Shown here: positions 27,159-35,267 of the stretch, piece by piece
How the letters are laid out: each line of letters opens with the position of its first letter
Numbering within the stretch: position 1 is the stretch's first letter
Source of the DNA: Parvibaculum sp035325945
Lineage (GTDB): Bacteria; Pseudomonadota; Alphaproteobacteria; Parvibaculales; Parvibaculaceae
Direction of reading: 5' to 3'
DNA length: 64,000 bases
NCBI RefSeq assembly: GCF_035325945.1
Contig: NZ_DAOKYX010000004.1
Location: forward strand, 80,912-144,911
Translations under genes and position numbers: made by a program
The notes under the pieces: model-generated
The model's input: only the letters and a program-made list of their open reading frames with translations
What the model was told of the DNA's origin: nothing
Databases searched by the model: none

Positions 27159-28022
27159 ATGAAATACACCCTCACCCTCATCGGCAACAGCGCAACCTCG
27201 CTCGGCGACGAACTTGCCGCCGCCGCTTCCGGCCTGCTCCCCTCGCCCGCCGCGCCGGACTGGCTTGCGCATGGGCTTGCCTGCGACATCGCCTTCGAGG
27301 CGGAGGATGGCAAGGCGATCGAAGCGGCGCTGCGCAGGTATTTCGAGGGCGCCCGCATCGACCTTTCGGTCCAGTCATCCGGCGAACGGCGCAAGAAGCT
27401 GCTCGTCGCCGATATGGATTCGACCATCATCCAGCAGGAATGCATCGACGAGCTTGCCGCCGAACTCGGCATCAAGGAGCGCATCGCCGCCATCACCGGG
27501 CGCGCCATGCGCGGCGAGATCGCCTTTGAACCGGCGCTCAAGGAGCGCGTCGCTCTCCTCAAGGGCCTCGAGCTTGCCTCGCTTGAGAAGGTCTATCGCG
27601 AGCGCATCGTCGAAACGCCGGGCGGGCGCGCCCTTGTCGGCACGATGCGCGCGAACGGCGCGACCTGCGCGCTCGTCTCGGGCGGCTTCACCTTCTTCAC
27701 CGAGCGTGTCGGCAATGCGGTCGGCTTCAACGTCAATCAGGCCAATACGCTTCTCTTCGCCGATGGCAGGCTCACAGGCGAGGTGGCCGAGCCGATCCTC
27801 GGGCGCAGCGCGAAGATCGAGGCTCTGGTGAAGCTCCGCGAGGAGCTGAAGCTCGCGCCGCATGACACGATGGCGGTCGGCGACGGGGCGAACGATCTCG
27901 GCATGATCGAGGAAGCCGGGCTCGGCGTCGCCTTCCACGCAAAACCCGTTGTCGCGGAAGTGGCGGACGCCCGCATCGACCATGGCGATCTCACGGCGCT
28001 GCTCTATCTGCAGGGCTACCGG
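27159..28022 (+). CDS. serB: Phosphoserine phosphatase (partial, 3' end in assembly gap)
   Basis: Last step of serine synthesis: phosphoserine to serine. 288 codons are visible; only the last few residues are lost in the gap (family about 295 aa). HAD motifs: LLVADMDSTIIQQECIDELA (motif I, nucleophile DMDST, residue ~85), ALVSGGFTFFTERV (motif II), and MAVGDGANDLGMIEEAGLGV (motif IV). The N-terminal ~80 residues are the ACT-like regulatory half. The stop codon is not visible. The open frame appears to continue across the N run, but that is an artefact of the convergent htrA gene on the other side. Confidence 0.94.
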
Positions 28023-28122
28023 NNNNNNNNNNNNNNNNNNNNNNNNNNNNNNNNNNNNNNNNNNNNNNNNNNNNNNNNNNNNNNNNNNNNNNNNNNNNNN
28101 NNNNNNNNNNNNNNNNNNNNNN
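28023..28122. other. Assembly gap (100 N)
   Basis: Exactly 100 N, true length unknown. It hides the 3' ends of the convergent serB and htrA genes. Confidence 0.98.
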
Positions 28123-29579
28123 TCGACCGGCACGGCCGCGAAGCGCGAGCTGCCCCCGCTCAGAAGGCGCAGCAGAACGGATTTGCGCCCGGCTTTCTTC
28201 GCGTCGTTGACCGCCGCCACGACATCCTGCGGCCCCTTCACCGGGGTTTGTCCGGCCTCGACGATGACATCGCCCGGCTTGACGCCCTTCCCTTCGGCCG
28301 CGCTCGAAGGCTTGACGCCTGCCACCACCGCGCCGCCTGTCCCCGCATCGAGCTTGAAGCGCGCGCGAACGTCCGGCGTCGCCGCGAGGAGATCGAGGCC
28401 CAGGATCTGGACCTTCTCCTGGGCAGGCGGCGGCGCGATCTTCTGCGCCACGGCCGCCTCATCCGCCTCGACGAGCTTGGCGACCCTGATCTTCAGGCGC
28501 ATTTCCTTGCCCGCCCGCATGACCACGATGGTCGCCTGCTTGCCGATCTCCGTCTCGGCAACGATGCGCGGCAGGTCGCGCATTTCGCGGATGTCCTGCC
28601 CGTCGAACGCCGTCACGAGATCACCCGTCTCGATCCCCGCCGCTGCGGCCGGACCGCCCGGCGTGACGCCCGCGACGAGCGCCCCATGCGCGTCGGCAAG
28701 TCCGAGCGTCGCGGCGATTTCCGGCGAGACGGACTGGATGCGCACGCCGATCCAGCCGCGCCGGATCTGGCCATAGCGGAGAATCTGATCGACGATCGGC
28801 GCAATCGTGCTCGATGGCGTCGCAAAGCCGATGCCGACGGATTCACCCGAAGGCGAGATAATGGCCGTGTTCATGCCGATCACCTCGCCACCGAGCGAGA
28901 AGAGCGGGCCGCCCGAATTGCCGCGATTGATGGCGGCGTCGGTCTGGATGAAGTCGTCGTAATTGCCGGCATGGATGTCACGATTGAGCGCCGACACGAT
29001 GCCGGTCGTGACCGAGCCGCCAAGGCCGAACGGATTGCCGATCGCCACCACCCAGTCGCCGACGCGCAGCTTCCTCGAATCTCCGAACGTCACATAGGTG
29101 AGAGGCCGCTTCGCCTCGACCTTGAGCACGGCGATATCCGTCTTCTCGTCCCGGCCCCTGACCTTCGCCGGCAGGGTCGTGCCGTCGGAGAAGGTGACGT
29201 CGATCCGGTCGGCGCCTTCGATGACGTGATTGTTGGTGACGATGATGCCCGCCGGGTCGATGACGAAGCCCGAGCCGAGCGACTGGACCTTTTCGGGCCG
29301 GCCGGGCAAGGCGGGTATTCCCGGCTGCCCCTCGAAGGGCGCGCCCTCGTCAGGAATGCCCTCATCGTCCGCGCCCGCGCCGCCGGGAAGCGTCTGGCTC
29401 GTCGAGATGTTGACGACGGCGGGCGAAAGCTTCTGCGCCAGTTCGGCAAGGCTCTGCGGCACCATGCGCGCGGCCGCTTCGAGCCGCGCCGTCCCCGCTG
29501 CCGACAGGACGAGAAGAACCGCGAATGCAAGCGCCGCCCGACGGCCCCATCCATCGCTTAGCCACCGAACTCGGCTCAT
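28123..29579 (-). CDS. Do-family periplasmic serine protease (DegP/HtrA type; partial, C-terminus in gap)
   Basis: Envelope quality-control protease/chaperone. Signal peptide (ALAFAVLLVLSAAGTARLEA), then a trypsin-like domain with catalytic triad His (TNNHVIEGAD), Asp (DEKTDIAVLKV) and Ser (AAINRGNSGGPLFSLGGEVI), followed by PDZ1 (GWIGVRIQSVSPEIA) and PDZ2 (ILGLDLLAATPDVRARFKLD). About 486 codons are visible before the gap, so only the tail is missing. It closes the hflK-hflC-DUF2065-htrA cluster, which unites FtsH modulators with an envelope protease, a common alphaproteobacterial arrangement. Confidence 0.93.
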
Positions 29580-29621
29580 GAAACGCTCCCGATCGCCGTC
29601 ACCAGAGCCCGTTCCCGGGCT

Positions 29622-29807
29622 CTACCCCCGCACCAGCCAGACGAGCACAACACCGCTTGCCAGCGCAAGCAGTCCGCCTGCCCTGAGCGCCTGATCGGGC
29701 TGGGTTCCGAGAGATGCGAGCGCGCGCCGCATGGCCCCGGGAAAGGCGGCATAGAGCGCGCCTTCGATCGCGAGCACCAGCCCGAGCGCCGAGAGCAGCT
29801 CCGTCAC
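29622..29807 (-). CDS. DUF2065 small membrane protein (YjeT-like)
   Basis: 61 aa with two hydrophobic segments (LLSALGLVLAIEGALYAAFP and AGGLLALASGVVLVWLV) joined by a basic loop with MRRALASLGTQPDQALR, typical of DUF2065. GTG start at 29807 with GGGAG 6 bp upstream, 11 bp after the hflC stop. Family members commonly lie next to hflKC or htrA; the function is unknown, perhaps in membrane protein quality control. Confidence 0.88.
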   Translation of the reverse strand: MTELLSALGLVLAIEGALYAAFPGAMRRALASLGTQPDQALRAGGLLALASGVVLVWLVRG

Positions 29808-29818
29808 TTGCCGCTCCC

Positions 29819-30706
29819 TCAGCGCTTCGCGCCCGTGCTGCCCGTTTCGCTGCCGAAATAGCTGAAGAACTCCGAATCCGGCGCGACCACCATGGTCGTG
29901 CTGTCGCCCTTGAGGCCCTTCTTGTAGGCCTGCATGGAGCGATAGAAGGAGAAGAACTCCGGATCCTGGCCAAATGCCTCGGCGAAGACCTTGTTGCGCT
30001 CGGCGTCGCCCTGACCGCGCGCGATCTGGCCGTCGCGTTCCGCATCGGCGAGGATCACGGTCACGTCGCGGTCGGCGCGGCTGCGGATGCGCTGGGCCTC
30101 TTCCTGGCCTTGCGCGCGGATTTCGGCGGCTTCCCGCTCGCGCTCCGTCTGCATGCGGCGGAAGATCGCCTGGCTGTTGGCTTCCGGCAGGTCGGCGCGA
30201 CGGATGCGCACATCGACGATCTCGATGCCGAGATCGGTCGTCGCATTGCTGAAGGCGACCTGGATCTTCCGCATCAGCCCGGCGCGATTGTCGCGCACCA
30301 GCGCCTCGAGCGTATTGTCGCCGAGCGTATTGCGCAGCGCGGAGCCGAAGCTCGGCTGAAGCCGCGTCTCGGTCAGCCGGGGATCGCGAACCGCCTGATA
30401 GAACTTCAGCGCATCGACGATGCGGTAGCGCGCGAAGGCGTCGACGACGAGCCGCTTCTGGTCGGAAGCGATGATTTCTTCCGTCGGCGATTCCAGATTG
30501 AGGAGCCGCTTGTCGATGTAAACGACGTTCTGGATGAAGGGAAGCTTCCAGTGCAGCCCCGGCTTGGTGATGACGCCGCCGCGCGGATCGCCGAATTGCA
30601 GCACGATCGCCTGCTGCGTCATGCTGACGGTGAAGAGCGACGAATAAAGGACGACGATGGCGACGAGGAGCGCTGCGCCCGCGCCGATGCCTACGGACTT
30701 GTTCAT
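29819..30706 (-). CDS. hflC: HflC, FtsH protease modulator
   Basis: SPFH/prohibitin-family inner-membrane protein that, with HflK, forms a cage around FtsH. 295 aa. N-terminal anchor (AALLVAIVVLYSSLFTV), SPFH core (QQAIVLQFGDPRG, GLHWKLPFIQNVVYIDKRLL), then a long helix (RMQTEREREAAEIRAQGQEE) and the HflC-typical AYKKGLKGDSTTMVVAPDSE. Start overlaps the hflK stop by 4 bp (30703-30706). Confidence 0.95.
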   Translation of the reverse strand: MNKSVGIGAGAALLVAIVVLYSSLFTVSMTQQAIVLQFGDPRGGVITKPGLHWKLPFIQNVVYIDKRLLNLESPTEEIIASDQKRLVVDAFARYRIVDALKFYQAVRDPRLTETRLQPSFGSALRNTLGDNTLEALVRDNRAGLMRKIQVAFSNATTDLGIEIVDVRIRRADLPEANSQAIFRRMQTEREREAAEIRAQGQEEAQRIRSRADRDVTVILADAERDGQIARGQGDAERNKVFAEAFGQDPEFFSFYRSMQAYKKGLKGDSTTMVVAPDSEFFSYFGSETGSTGAKR

Positions 30707-31839
30707 TGGCGTGCCTCCGAGCCGGCCGGCGAAGCGGCGGACGATGTCGTATCCCCGGCGGACGAGCCGGACCGTGTCTGCGGCCGCAGGCCCGAAAGCG
30801 GCAGATAAGGCAGCACGTTCTTCTCGTTGGGAGAGATGATCACCTTGTTCACGTCGCCAAGCACGCCTTCCATCGTTTCGATATAGATACGACGGCGCGT
30901 CACATCCTTCGCCTTCTTGTACTCGTTGTAGATCGAGATGAAGCGCTTCGCCTCACCCTGCGCCTCGGCGACGATCTGCTCGCGATAGGCTTCCGCAGCC
31001 TGCGTGATCTGCGCCGCGTTACCGCGCGCCTTGGGAACGACGGTATTGGCGTAGGTATTCGCCTCATATTGGAGGCGTTCCTGGTCGGCGCGCGCCGCCT
31101 GCACGTCGCGGAAGGCGTCGATGACGGCCGCCGGCGGATCGACCTTCTGGAGCTTCACCTCGGTGATGGAGATGCCCGCGCCATAATCATCGAGCGCCTG
31201 CTGCATCAGATCGCGAACCTTCGACTGCACCTCGGTCCGGCCGGTCGTCAGCAGTACCTGGATCTTCGACTGGCCCACGACCTCGCGCATGGCGCTTTCG
31301 GCGATCGCCTTCACGGCGCGGTCCGGGTCCTCGACCTTGAAGAGATAGCTCGCCGCGTCCTTGATGCGCCAGAAGACGGCGAAATTGATGTCGACGATAT
31401 TCTCGTCGCCCGTCAGCATCAGCCCTTCATCGCCGCCACCGCCGCCCTCTCGTGTGCCGATATCGGTGCGGTTGACGCGCGTCACCGTCGGGAACGCCAC
31501 GCTCTCGATCGGGTAAGGCAGCTTCATGTGAAGGCCGGGCGGCGCCAGGCGAACGAATTCGCCGAAGCGCGTCACGATGCCCTGCTGGTCGGTATCCACC
31601 CGGAAGAACGAACTCCAGACGAGAAGCGCGACGATGAAGAGGCCGAAAACGATGAAAGGCCCGCTCGAGCCGCCTGTTCCGCCCGGCAGAATCTCACGGA
31701 GCTTTTCCTGCCCGCGCTTGATGAGTTCGTCGAGATCCGGCGGCTGATTGCCGCCACGCGATGGCCCCTGCCCCCAAGGGCCCCTGTTGCCGCCGCCGCC
31801 CTGCCAGCCGCCGCCGCCGTTCTGATTGCTCCAGGGCAT
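30703..31839 (-). CDS. hflK: HflK, FtsH protease modulator
   Basis: Partner of HflC. 378 aa from ATG 31839. A glycine/asparagine-rich N-terminus (NQNGGGGWQGG) precedes one membrane helix (FIVFGLFIVALLVWSSFF), then the SPFH domain (DQQGIVTRFGEFVRLAPPG, KLPYPIESV) and the helical stalk (AYREQIVAEAQGEAKRFISI) with RRRIYIETMEGVL. The Ser-rich end (SSAGDTTSSAASPAG) is low complexity. First gene of the hflK-hflC-DUF2065-htrA operon; mrp is divergent 245 bp away. Confidence 0.95.
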   Translation of the reverse strand: MPWSNQNGGGGWQGGGGNRGPWGQGPSRGGNQPPDLDELIKRGQEKLREILPGGTGGSSGPFIVFGLFIVALLVWSSFFRVDTDQQGIVTRFGEFVRLAPPGLHMKLPYPIESVAFPTVTRVNRTDIGTREGGGGGDEGLMLTGDENIVDINFAVFWRIKDAASYLFKVEDPDRAVKAIAESAMREVVGQSKIQVLLTTGRTEVQSKVRDLMQQALDDYGAGISITEVKLQKVDPPAAVIDAFRDVQAARADQERLQYEANTYANTVVPKARGNAAQITQAAEAYREQIVAEAQGEAKRFISIYNEYKKAKDVTRRRIYIETMEGVLGDVNKVIISPNEKNVLPYLPLSGLRPQTRSGSSAGDTTSSAASPAGSEARQ

Positions 31840-32084
31840 CAAAAATCCTTTGAAATGAAGAGGATGATCCGGTGTTGGATTTGGACGTACCCGGGTTTAT
31901 ATGACACTCACCTTCCCGGTGCAACGCATTGGCGGGACAGTGCGCCGCAGGCAAAATCGCACGCAACGCAACTTTATCGCGCTTATGATGCGCTTGGCGC
32001 GGCGCCGATCCGCCCCGCCACGCGCGCGCAGACAAAACGCCGCAGAGAAAAATTCCCGCTGAGCGATATTCCCGAGTGAGACCG

Positions 32085-33251
32085 ATGAGCAGCGTTACTC
32101 AGAATGACATCGTCAAGGCGCTTTCGGGCGTCATCGACCCCGCGAGCGGCAGAAATGTCGTCGCCGCCGGCCTTCTTCGCGGACTGATCGTGCGCGATGG
32201 CCATATCGGCTTCAGCCTCGAGGTTTCGCCCGAGCGCGGCCCCTCGATGGAGCCGGTCCGCCGCGAATGCGAGGAGGCGGTGCGCAAGCTGCCCGGCGTT
32301 CTGAGCGTCACGGCCGTCGTCACCGCCCATCGCGATCAGCCGCAGCCGGCCCCGCGCCCGGCGCCACAGCCACAGGCCGCCCATGGTCACGACCATGGGC
32401 ACGGGCAGCGGCGCACATCCGCCCATGCGGGCCCGATCCGCGTGCCCGGCGTCGCCGCGATCGTCGCGGTCGCCAGCGGCAAGGGCGGCGTCGGCAAATC
32501 GACCGTCGCCGTCAATCTCGCATTGGGCCTTGCGAAACTCGGCCGCCGCGTCGGCCTGCTCGATGCCGACATATACGGCCCCTCCATCCCCCGCATGCTC
32601 GGTATAAAGGGCAAGCCCGAGGCCAATGCCGAAACGAAGAAGCTCATTCCCATGAGCAATTACGGCATCAAGACCATGTCGATCGGCTTCCTTGTCGATG
32701 AGGACACGCCGATGATCTGGCGCGGGCCCATGGTCCAGTCCGCCCTGACGCAGATGCTCATGGATGTCGAATGGGGCGAGCTTGATGTGCTCATCGTCGA
32801 CATGCCGCCCGGCACGGGCGATGCGCAACTCACCATGGCCCAGCGCGTGCCGCTGACCGGCGCCGTGGTCGTCTCCACGCCGCAGGACATCGCCCTCATC
32901 GACGCGCGCAAGGGCTATGCGATGTTCGAGAAGACGCATGTCCCCGTCTTCGGCATCGTGGAAAACATGGCCTATTTCGTCAGCCCCGGTTCGGGCGAGA
33001 AATCCTACATCTTCGGCCAGGGCGGCGCGCGGCGCATGGCCGAAACGCTGGGCTGCGATTTCCTCGGCGAGGTGCCGCTCCATATGAGGGTGCGCGAAAC
33101 CTCGGACGCCGGAACGCCGGTCGTCGCCACCGCGCCCGATAGCGAGGAGGCGCGCCCCTTCATCGAGATCGCCCGCCGCGTCGGCGCGCATCTCGACCGC
33201 GCCCTTTCATCGACCGAACACAGGGCGCCGAAGATCGTCATCGAGGACTGA
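32085..33251 (+). CDS. Mrp/ApbC-family P-loop ATPase, iron-sulfur carrier type
   Basis: 388 aa from ATG 32085. N-terminal DUF59/MIP18-like domain (IVKALSGVIDPASGRNVVAA), a His/Pro-rich linker (AAHGHDHGHGQ), then the MinD-like ATPase with deviant Walker A (VASGKGGVGKSTVAVNLALG, residue ~128), LLDADIYGPS, IVDMPPGTGDAQLT and VVSTPQDIALIDARKG. In classical ApbC the Fe-S binding CPxCG follows ENM-YF; here it reads ENMAYFVSPGSGEKS, so both cysteines are absent. Cluster transfer by that motif is therefore unlikely, though a looser carrier or other role remains possible. Single gene, divergent from hflK. Confidence 0.93.
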   Translation: MSSVTQNDIVKALSGVIDPASGRNVVAAGLLRGLIVRDGHIGFSLEVSPERGPSMEPVRRECEEAVRKLPGVLSVTAVVTAHRDQPQPAPRPAPQPQAAHGHDHGHGQRRTSAHAGPIRVPGVAAIVAVASGKGGVGKSTVAVNLALGLAKLGRRVGLLDADIYGPSIPRMLGIKGKPEANAETKKLIPMSNYGIKTMSIGFLVDEDTPMIWRGPMVQSALTQMLMDVEWGELDVLIVDMPPGTGDAQLTMAQRVPLTGAVVVSTPQDIALIDARKGYAMFEKTHVPVFGIVENMAYFVSPGSGEKSYIFGQGGARRMAETLGCDFLGEVPLHMRVRETSDAGTPVVATAPDSEEARPFIEIARRVGAHLDRALSSTEHRAPKIVIED

Positions 33252-33269
33252 GGCGAAATCCGAACGCAA

Positions 33270-33307
33270 GAGAAACGAAAATGGCCGGCTCGCAAGAACC
33301 GGCCATT
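33270..33307 (-). terminator. Terminator between mrp and the secreted paralogues
   Basis: 9-bp perfect stem AATGGCCGG/CCGGCCATT (33280-33288 with 33299-33307), 10-nt loop. The T-rich side (TTTTCGTTTC, minus strand) suits the 33335 gene; it may also stop mrp transcripts. Confidence 0.72.
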
Positions 33308-33334
33308 CGCATTTCGAGCCGTTGGTGGCGGCGT

Positions 33335-33691
33335 TCAGCGGCCCGCCTTCAGCGTGGCCTGCTCCTTGCTGCCATCCGGCGCGGTCAGTTCCCACGCATC
33401 GCCCACATTGTGGGCTTCGGCGGCGACGCAATAGGGCTTGGCGTCCGGCGCCGCATTGTCCGCCGTGAAGCAACCCTGGCTGCCGTCGATCTTCCACTTG
33501 CCGCCGACCGACTTGCCGTCGGCGAGCGTCTGGGAATAGGTGCCATCCTTGTTGATGTGGACGGCGCGCTCGCCCTGCGCGTTCGAGACGACGACGGTGT
33601 TGTCGTAATAATTGGCGAACGGATCGTCCGCGGCGAGCGAAAATCCGGTGAACGCAAAAAACGCAACAAGGACACTGAACATCAGGCGCAT
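33335..33691 (-). CDS. Small secreted protein of unknown function, paralogue of the 33820-34182 gene
   Basis: 118 aa from ATG 33691, with AGGGAG 6 bp upstream. Signal peptide MRLMFSVLVAFFAFTGFSLA is cleaved before ADDPF. The mature ~98 residues have the pattern DPFANYYDNTVVVSN, NKDGTYSQTLADGKSVGGKW, GCFT, PYCVAAEAHNVGDAWEL, ending in KAGR; two cysteines could pair. The upstream gene has the same layout, so the pair arose by tandem duplication. Conserved YY-NTV, DGTY-LADG and EAHNVGD blocks suggest a small beta protein. I do not recognise a named family. Confidence 0.8.
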   Translation of the reverse strand: MRLMFSVLVAFFAFTGFSLAADDPFANYYDNTVVVSNAQGERAVHINKDGTYSQTLADGKSVGGKWKIDGSQGCFTADNAAPDAKPYCVAAEAHNVGDAWELTAPDGSKEQATLKAGR

Positions 33692-33819
33692 TTTCTTCTC
33701 CCTGATTGATGACCCTGTGCCCGTGGGGCACGGCATGGTGACATGCTCACATGCACCCGCAAGGCCCGTTTCGTGGCCGGAACGGCCCCGGGACAGCGGA
33801 AGTTCCGATGAAATCCGGC

Positions 33820-34182
33820 TCAGCGGCCGGCCTTGATCGTGATGGTGGTCTGCGTGCCGTCGGCGCCGGCGACCTGCCAGCTGTCGCCGACATTATGCGC
33901 TTCGGCCTTGGCGCAGAAGGGCTTGGCATCCGCCGCCGGTGCCGGGTTCGTCTGCGTGTAGCAGGCCTGATCGCCGTTGATCGCCCAGGTGCCGCTCACC
34001 GTCGAGCCATCCGCGAGCTTGGTCTGGTAGGTGCCGTCCTGGTTGACGAAGGCGTGCATCTCGCCCGAATTCGGGTTCGAGAGCACGACCGTGTTGCCGT
34101 AGTAGCTCTCGAGCGGATCGGCGGCATAAGCCGCACCTGCGAACGCAACCAACGCAACGACTGTCGTGAAAGAAATACGCAT
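33820..34182 (-). CDS. Small secreted protein of unknown function, paralogue of the 33335-33691 gene
   Basis: 120 aa. Signal peptide (ISFTTVVALVAFAGAAYA) is cleaved before ADPLESYYGNTVVLSN. Shared blocks with the downstream copy: NQDGTYQTKLADGSTVSGTW, ACYT, KPFCAKAEAHNVGDSWQ and the KAGR end; roughly half of the mature residues are identical by eye. A short PAPAAD insertion distinguishes it. 128 bp separate the two genes, and each has its own AGGGAG- or GGAGG-like ribosome site, so they may share a transcript. Function unknown; periplasmic or exported. Confidence 0.8.
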   Translation of the reverse strand: MRISFTTVVALVAFAGAAYAADPLESYYGNTVVLSNPNSGEMHAFVNQDGTYQTKLADGSTVSGTWAINGDQACYTQTNPAPAADAKPFCAKAEAHNVGDSWQVAGADGTQTTITIKAGR

Positions 34183-34248
34183 TCCAGCCTCCCCATTTCG
34201 TAATGCGGGTTTCCCCCGCTGGCGGCGGCATCATTGCATGCGATTCGC

Positions 34249-34291
34249 AACGGCGGAAGCGCCGTTCCGCAGCCGGAATTTCCGGCTGCGG
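34249..34291 (-). terminator. Tandem hairpins after the SMP-30 gene, possible terminator
   Basis: Two adjacent inverted repeats: 12-bp arms at 34267-34278/34280-34291 (CCGCAGCCGGAA/TTCCGGCTGCGG) and 7-bp arms at 34249-34255/34260-34266 (AACGGCG/CGCCGTT). There is no T-run, so termination is uncertain. Confidence 0.4.
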
Positions 34292-34306
34292 ACTTGTATT
34301 GCGCGA

Positions 34307-35224
34307 CTACTTGTTGAGGAAGTTGAGCGGCAGTCCGCTCACCGGCCAATCCATCGAGATGAGCCGCCCGCTTGAGGAGAGCGTGATATAGGCCGTTTTC
34401 AAATCCTTGCCGCCGAAGCAGATATTGGTGGTAAGGAAATCGTCCGTCGGCGTATGGGTGATCTTCGAGCCGTCCGGCGAGAAGGTCGTGATGCCGCCAT
34501 TGAAGATCGTCGCGACGCAGATATTGCCCTGCGAGTCGACGGCGAGGCTGTCGAAGAAACAGAGCTGTGGACCGGAGCCGACATAGCGGCCGGGGAGCGG
34601 CCCCGCCTGCTTGGCGATCTCGCCCGGCGCCACGATGTCGAACGCCCAGAGACGGCCGGGAATGGTGTCGGCGACATAGACGGTCTTTTCGTCAGGCGAG
34701 AGGCCGACGCCATTCGGCGAGACGATGGGGAAGATCACTTCCTTGATCATCGAGCCGTCGATCTTGGCGTAGTAGAGCCCGCCACGATCCTGCGTGCGCC
34801 CGCGGCCCTTGCCGAGATCGGTGAACCAGAAGCCGCCATGCTTGTCGAAGACGATGTCGTTCGGCCCGTTGAGCGGAATGCCGTTGCATTCGCGGTAGAG
34901 CACTTCATGCTTGCCGGTCTTGAGATCGACGCGCTCGATGCGCCCGCCCGAATAATCCGCAGGCGCATCGCCCGGAATGAGCGCGCCATCGACTTCATGG
35001 AACTCGAAGCCGCCATCGTTGCAGACATAGCAGGCGCCATCGGGCCCGATGGCCGCGCCGTTCGGGCCGCCGCCCAGCTCGGCGATGACCTCGACCTTGC
35101 CCGCCGCGGTGACGCGCGTGAGCGTGCCGCGCTTAATCTCGACGAGAATGATGCTCCCGTCGGGCATGGCGATCGGCCCTTCCGGGAACAGCAATCCGCT
35201 GGCAATGAGTTTCGCGTTCGACAT
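34307..35224 (-). CDS. SMP-30/gluconolactonase-family protein
   Basis: 305 aa. Six-bladed beta-propeller lactonase-like enzyme: GLLFPEGPIAMPDGSIILVE (metal Glu in FPEGP), GPNGAAIGPDGACYVCNDGG, GIPLNGPNDIVFDKHGGFWF (Asn/Asp metal ligands), ISPNG-like VSPNGVGLSPDEKTVYVADT (Asp ligand) and FFDSLAVDSQGNICVA. Such enzymes hydrolyse sugar or other lactones with Ca2+ or Zn2+; the substrate cannot be set here. No signal peptide, so cytoplasmic. ATG 35224 is preferred to a TTG one codon earlier. It is followed by tandem hairpins. Confidence 0.9.
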   Translation of the reverse strand: MSNAKLIASGLLFPEGPIAMPDGSIILVEIKRGTLTRVTAAGKVEVIAELGGGPNGAAIGPDGACYVCNDGGFEFHEVDGALIPGDAPADYSGGRIERVDLKTGKHEVLYRECNGIPLNGPNDIVFDKHGGFWFTDLGKGRGRTQDRGGLYYAKIDGSMIKEVIFPIVSPNGVGLSPDEKTVYVADTIPGRLWAFDIVAPGEIAKQAGPLPGRYVGSGPQLCFFDSLAVDSQGNICVATIFNGGITTFSPDGSKITHTPTDDFLTTNICFGGKDLKTAYITLSSSGRLISMDWPVSGLPLNFLNK

Positions 35225-35267
35225 CAAATCCTCCCTGATCCGTTTCGATCTGATTTTTTGAGTGCCG

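Noticed and set aside
27159..29561. 800-codon frame joining serB to sequence after the gap
   Set aside because: Crosses 100 N; the second half is antisense of htrA.
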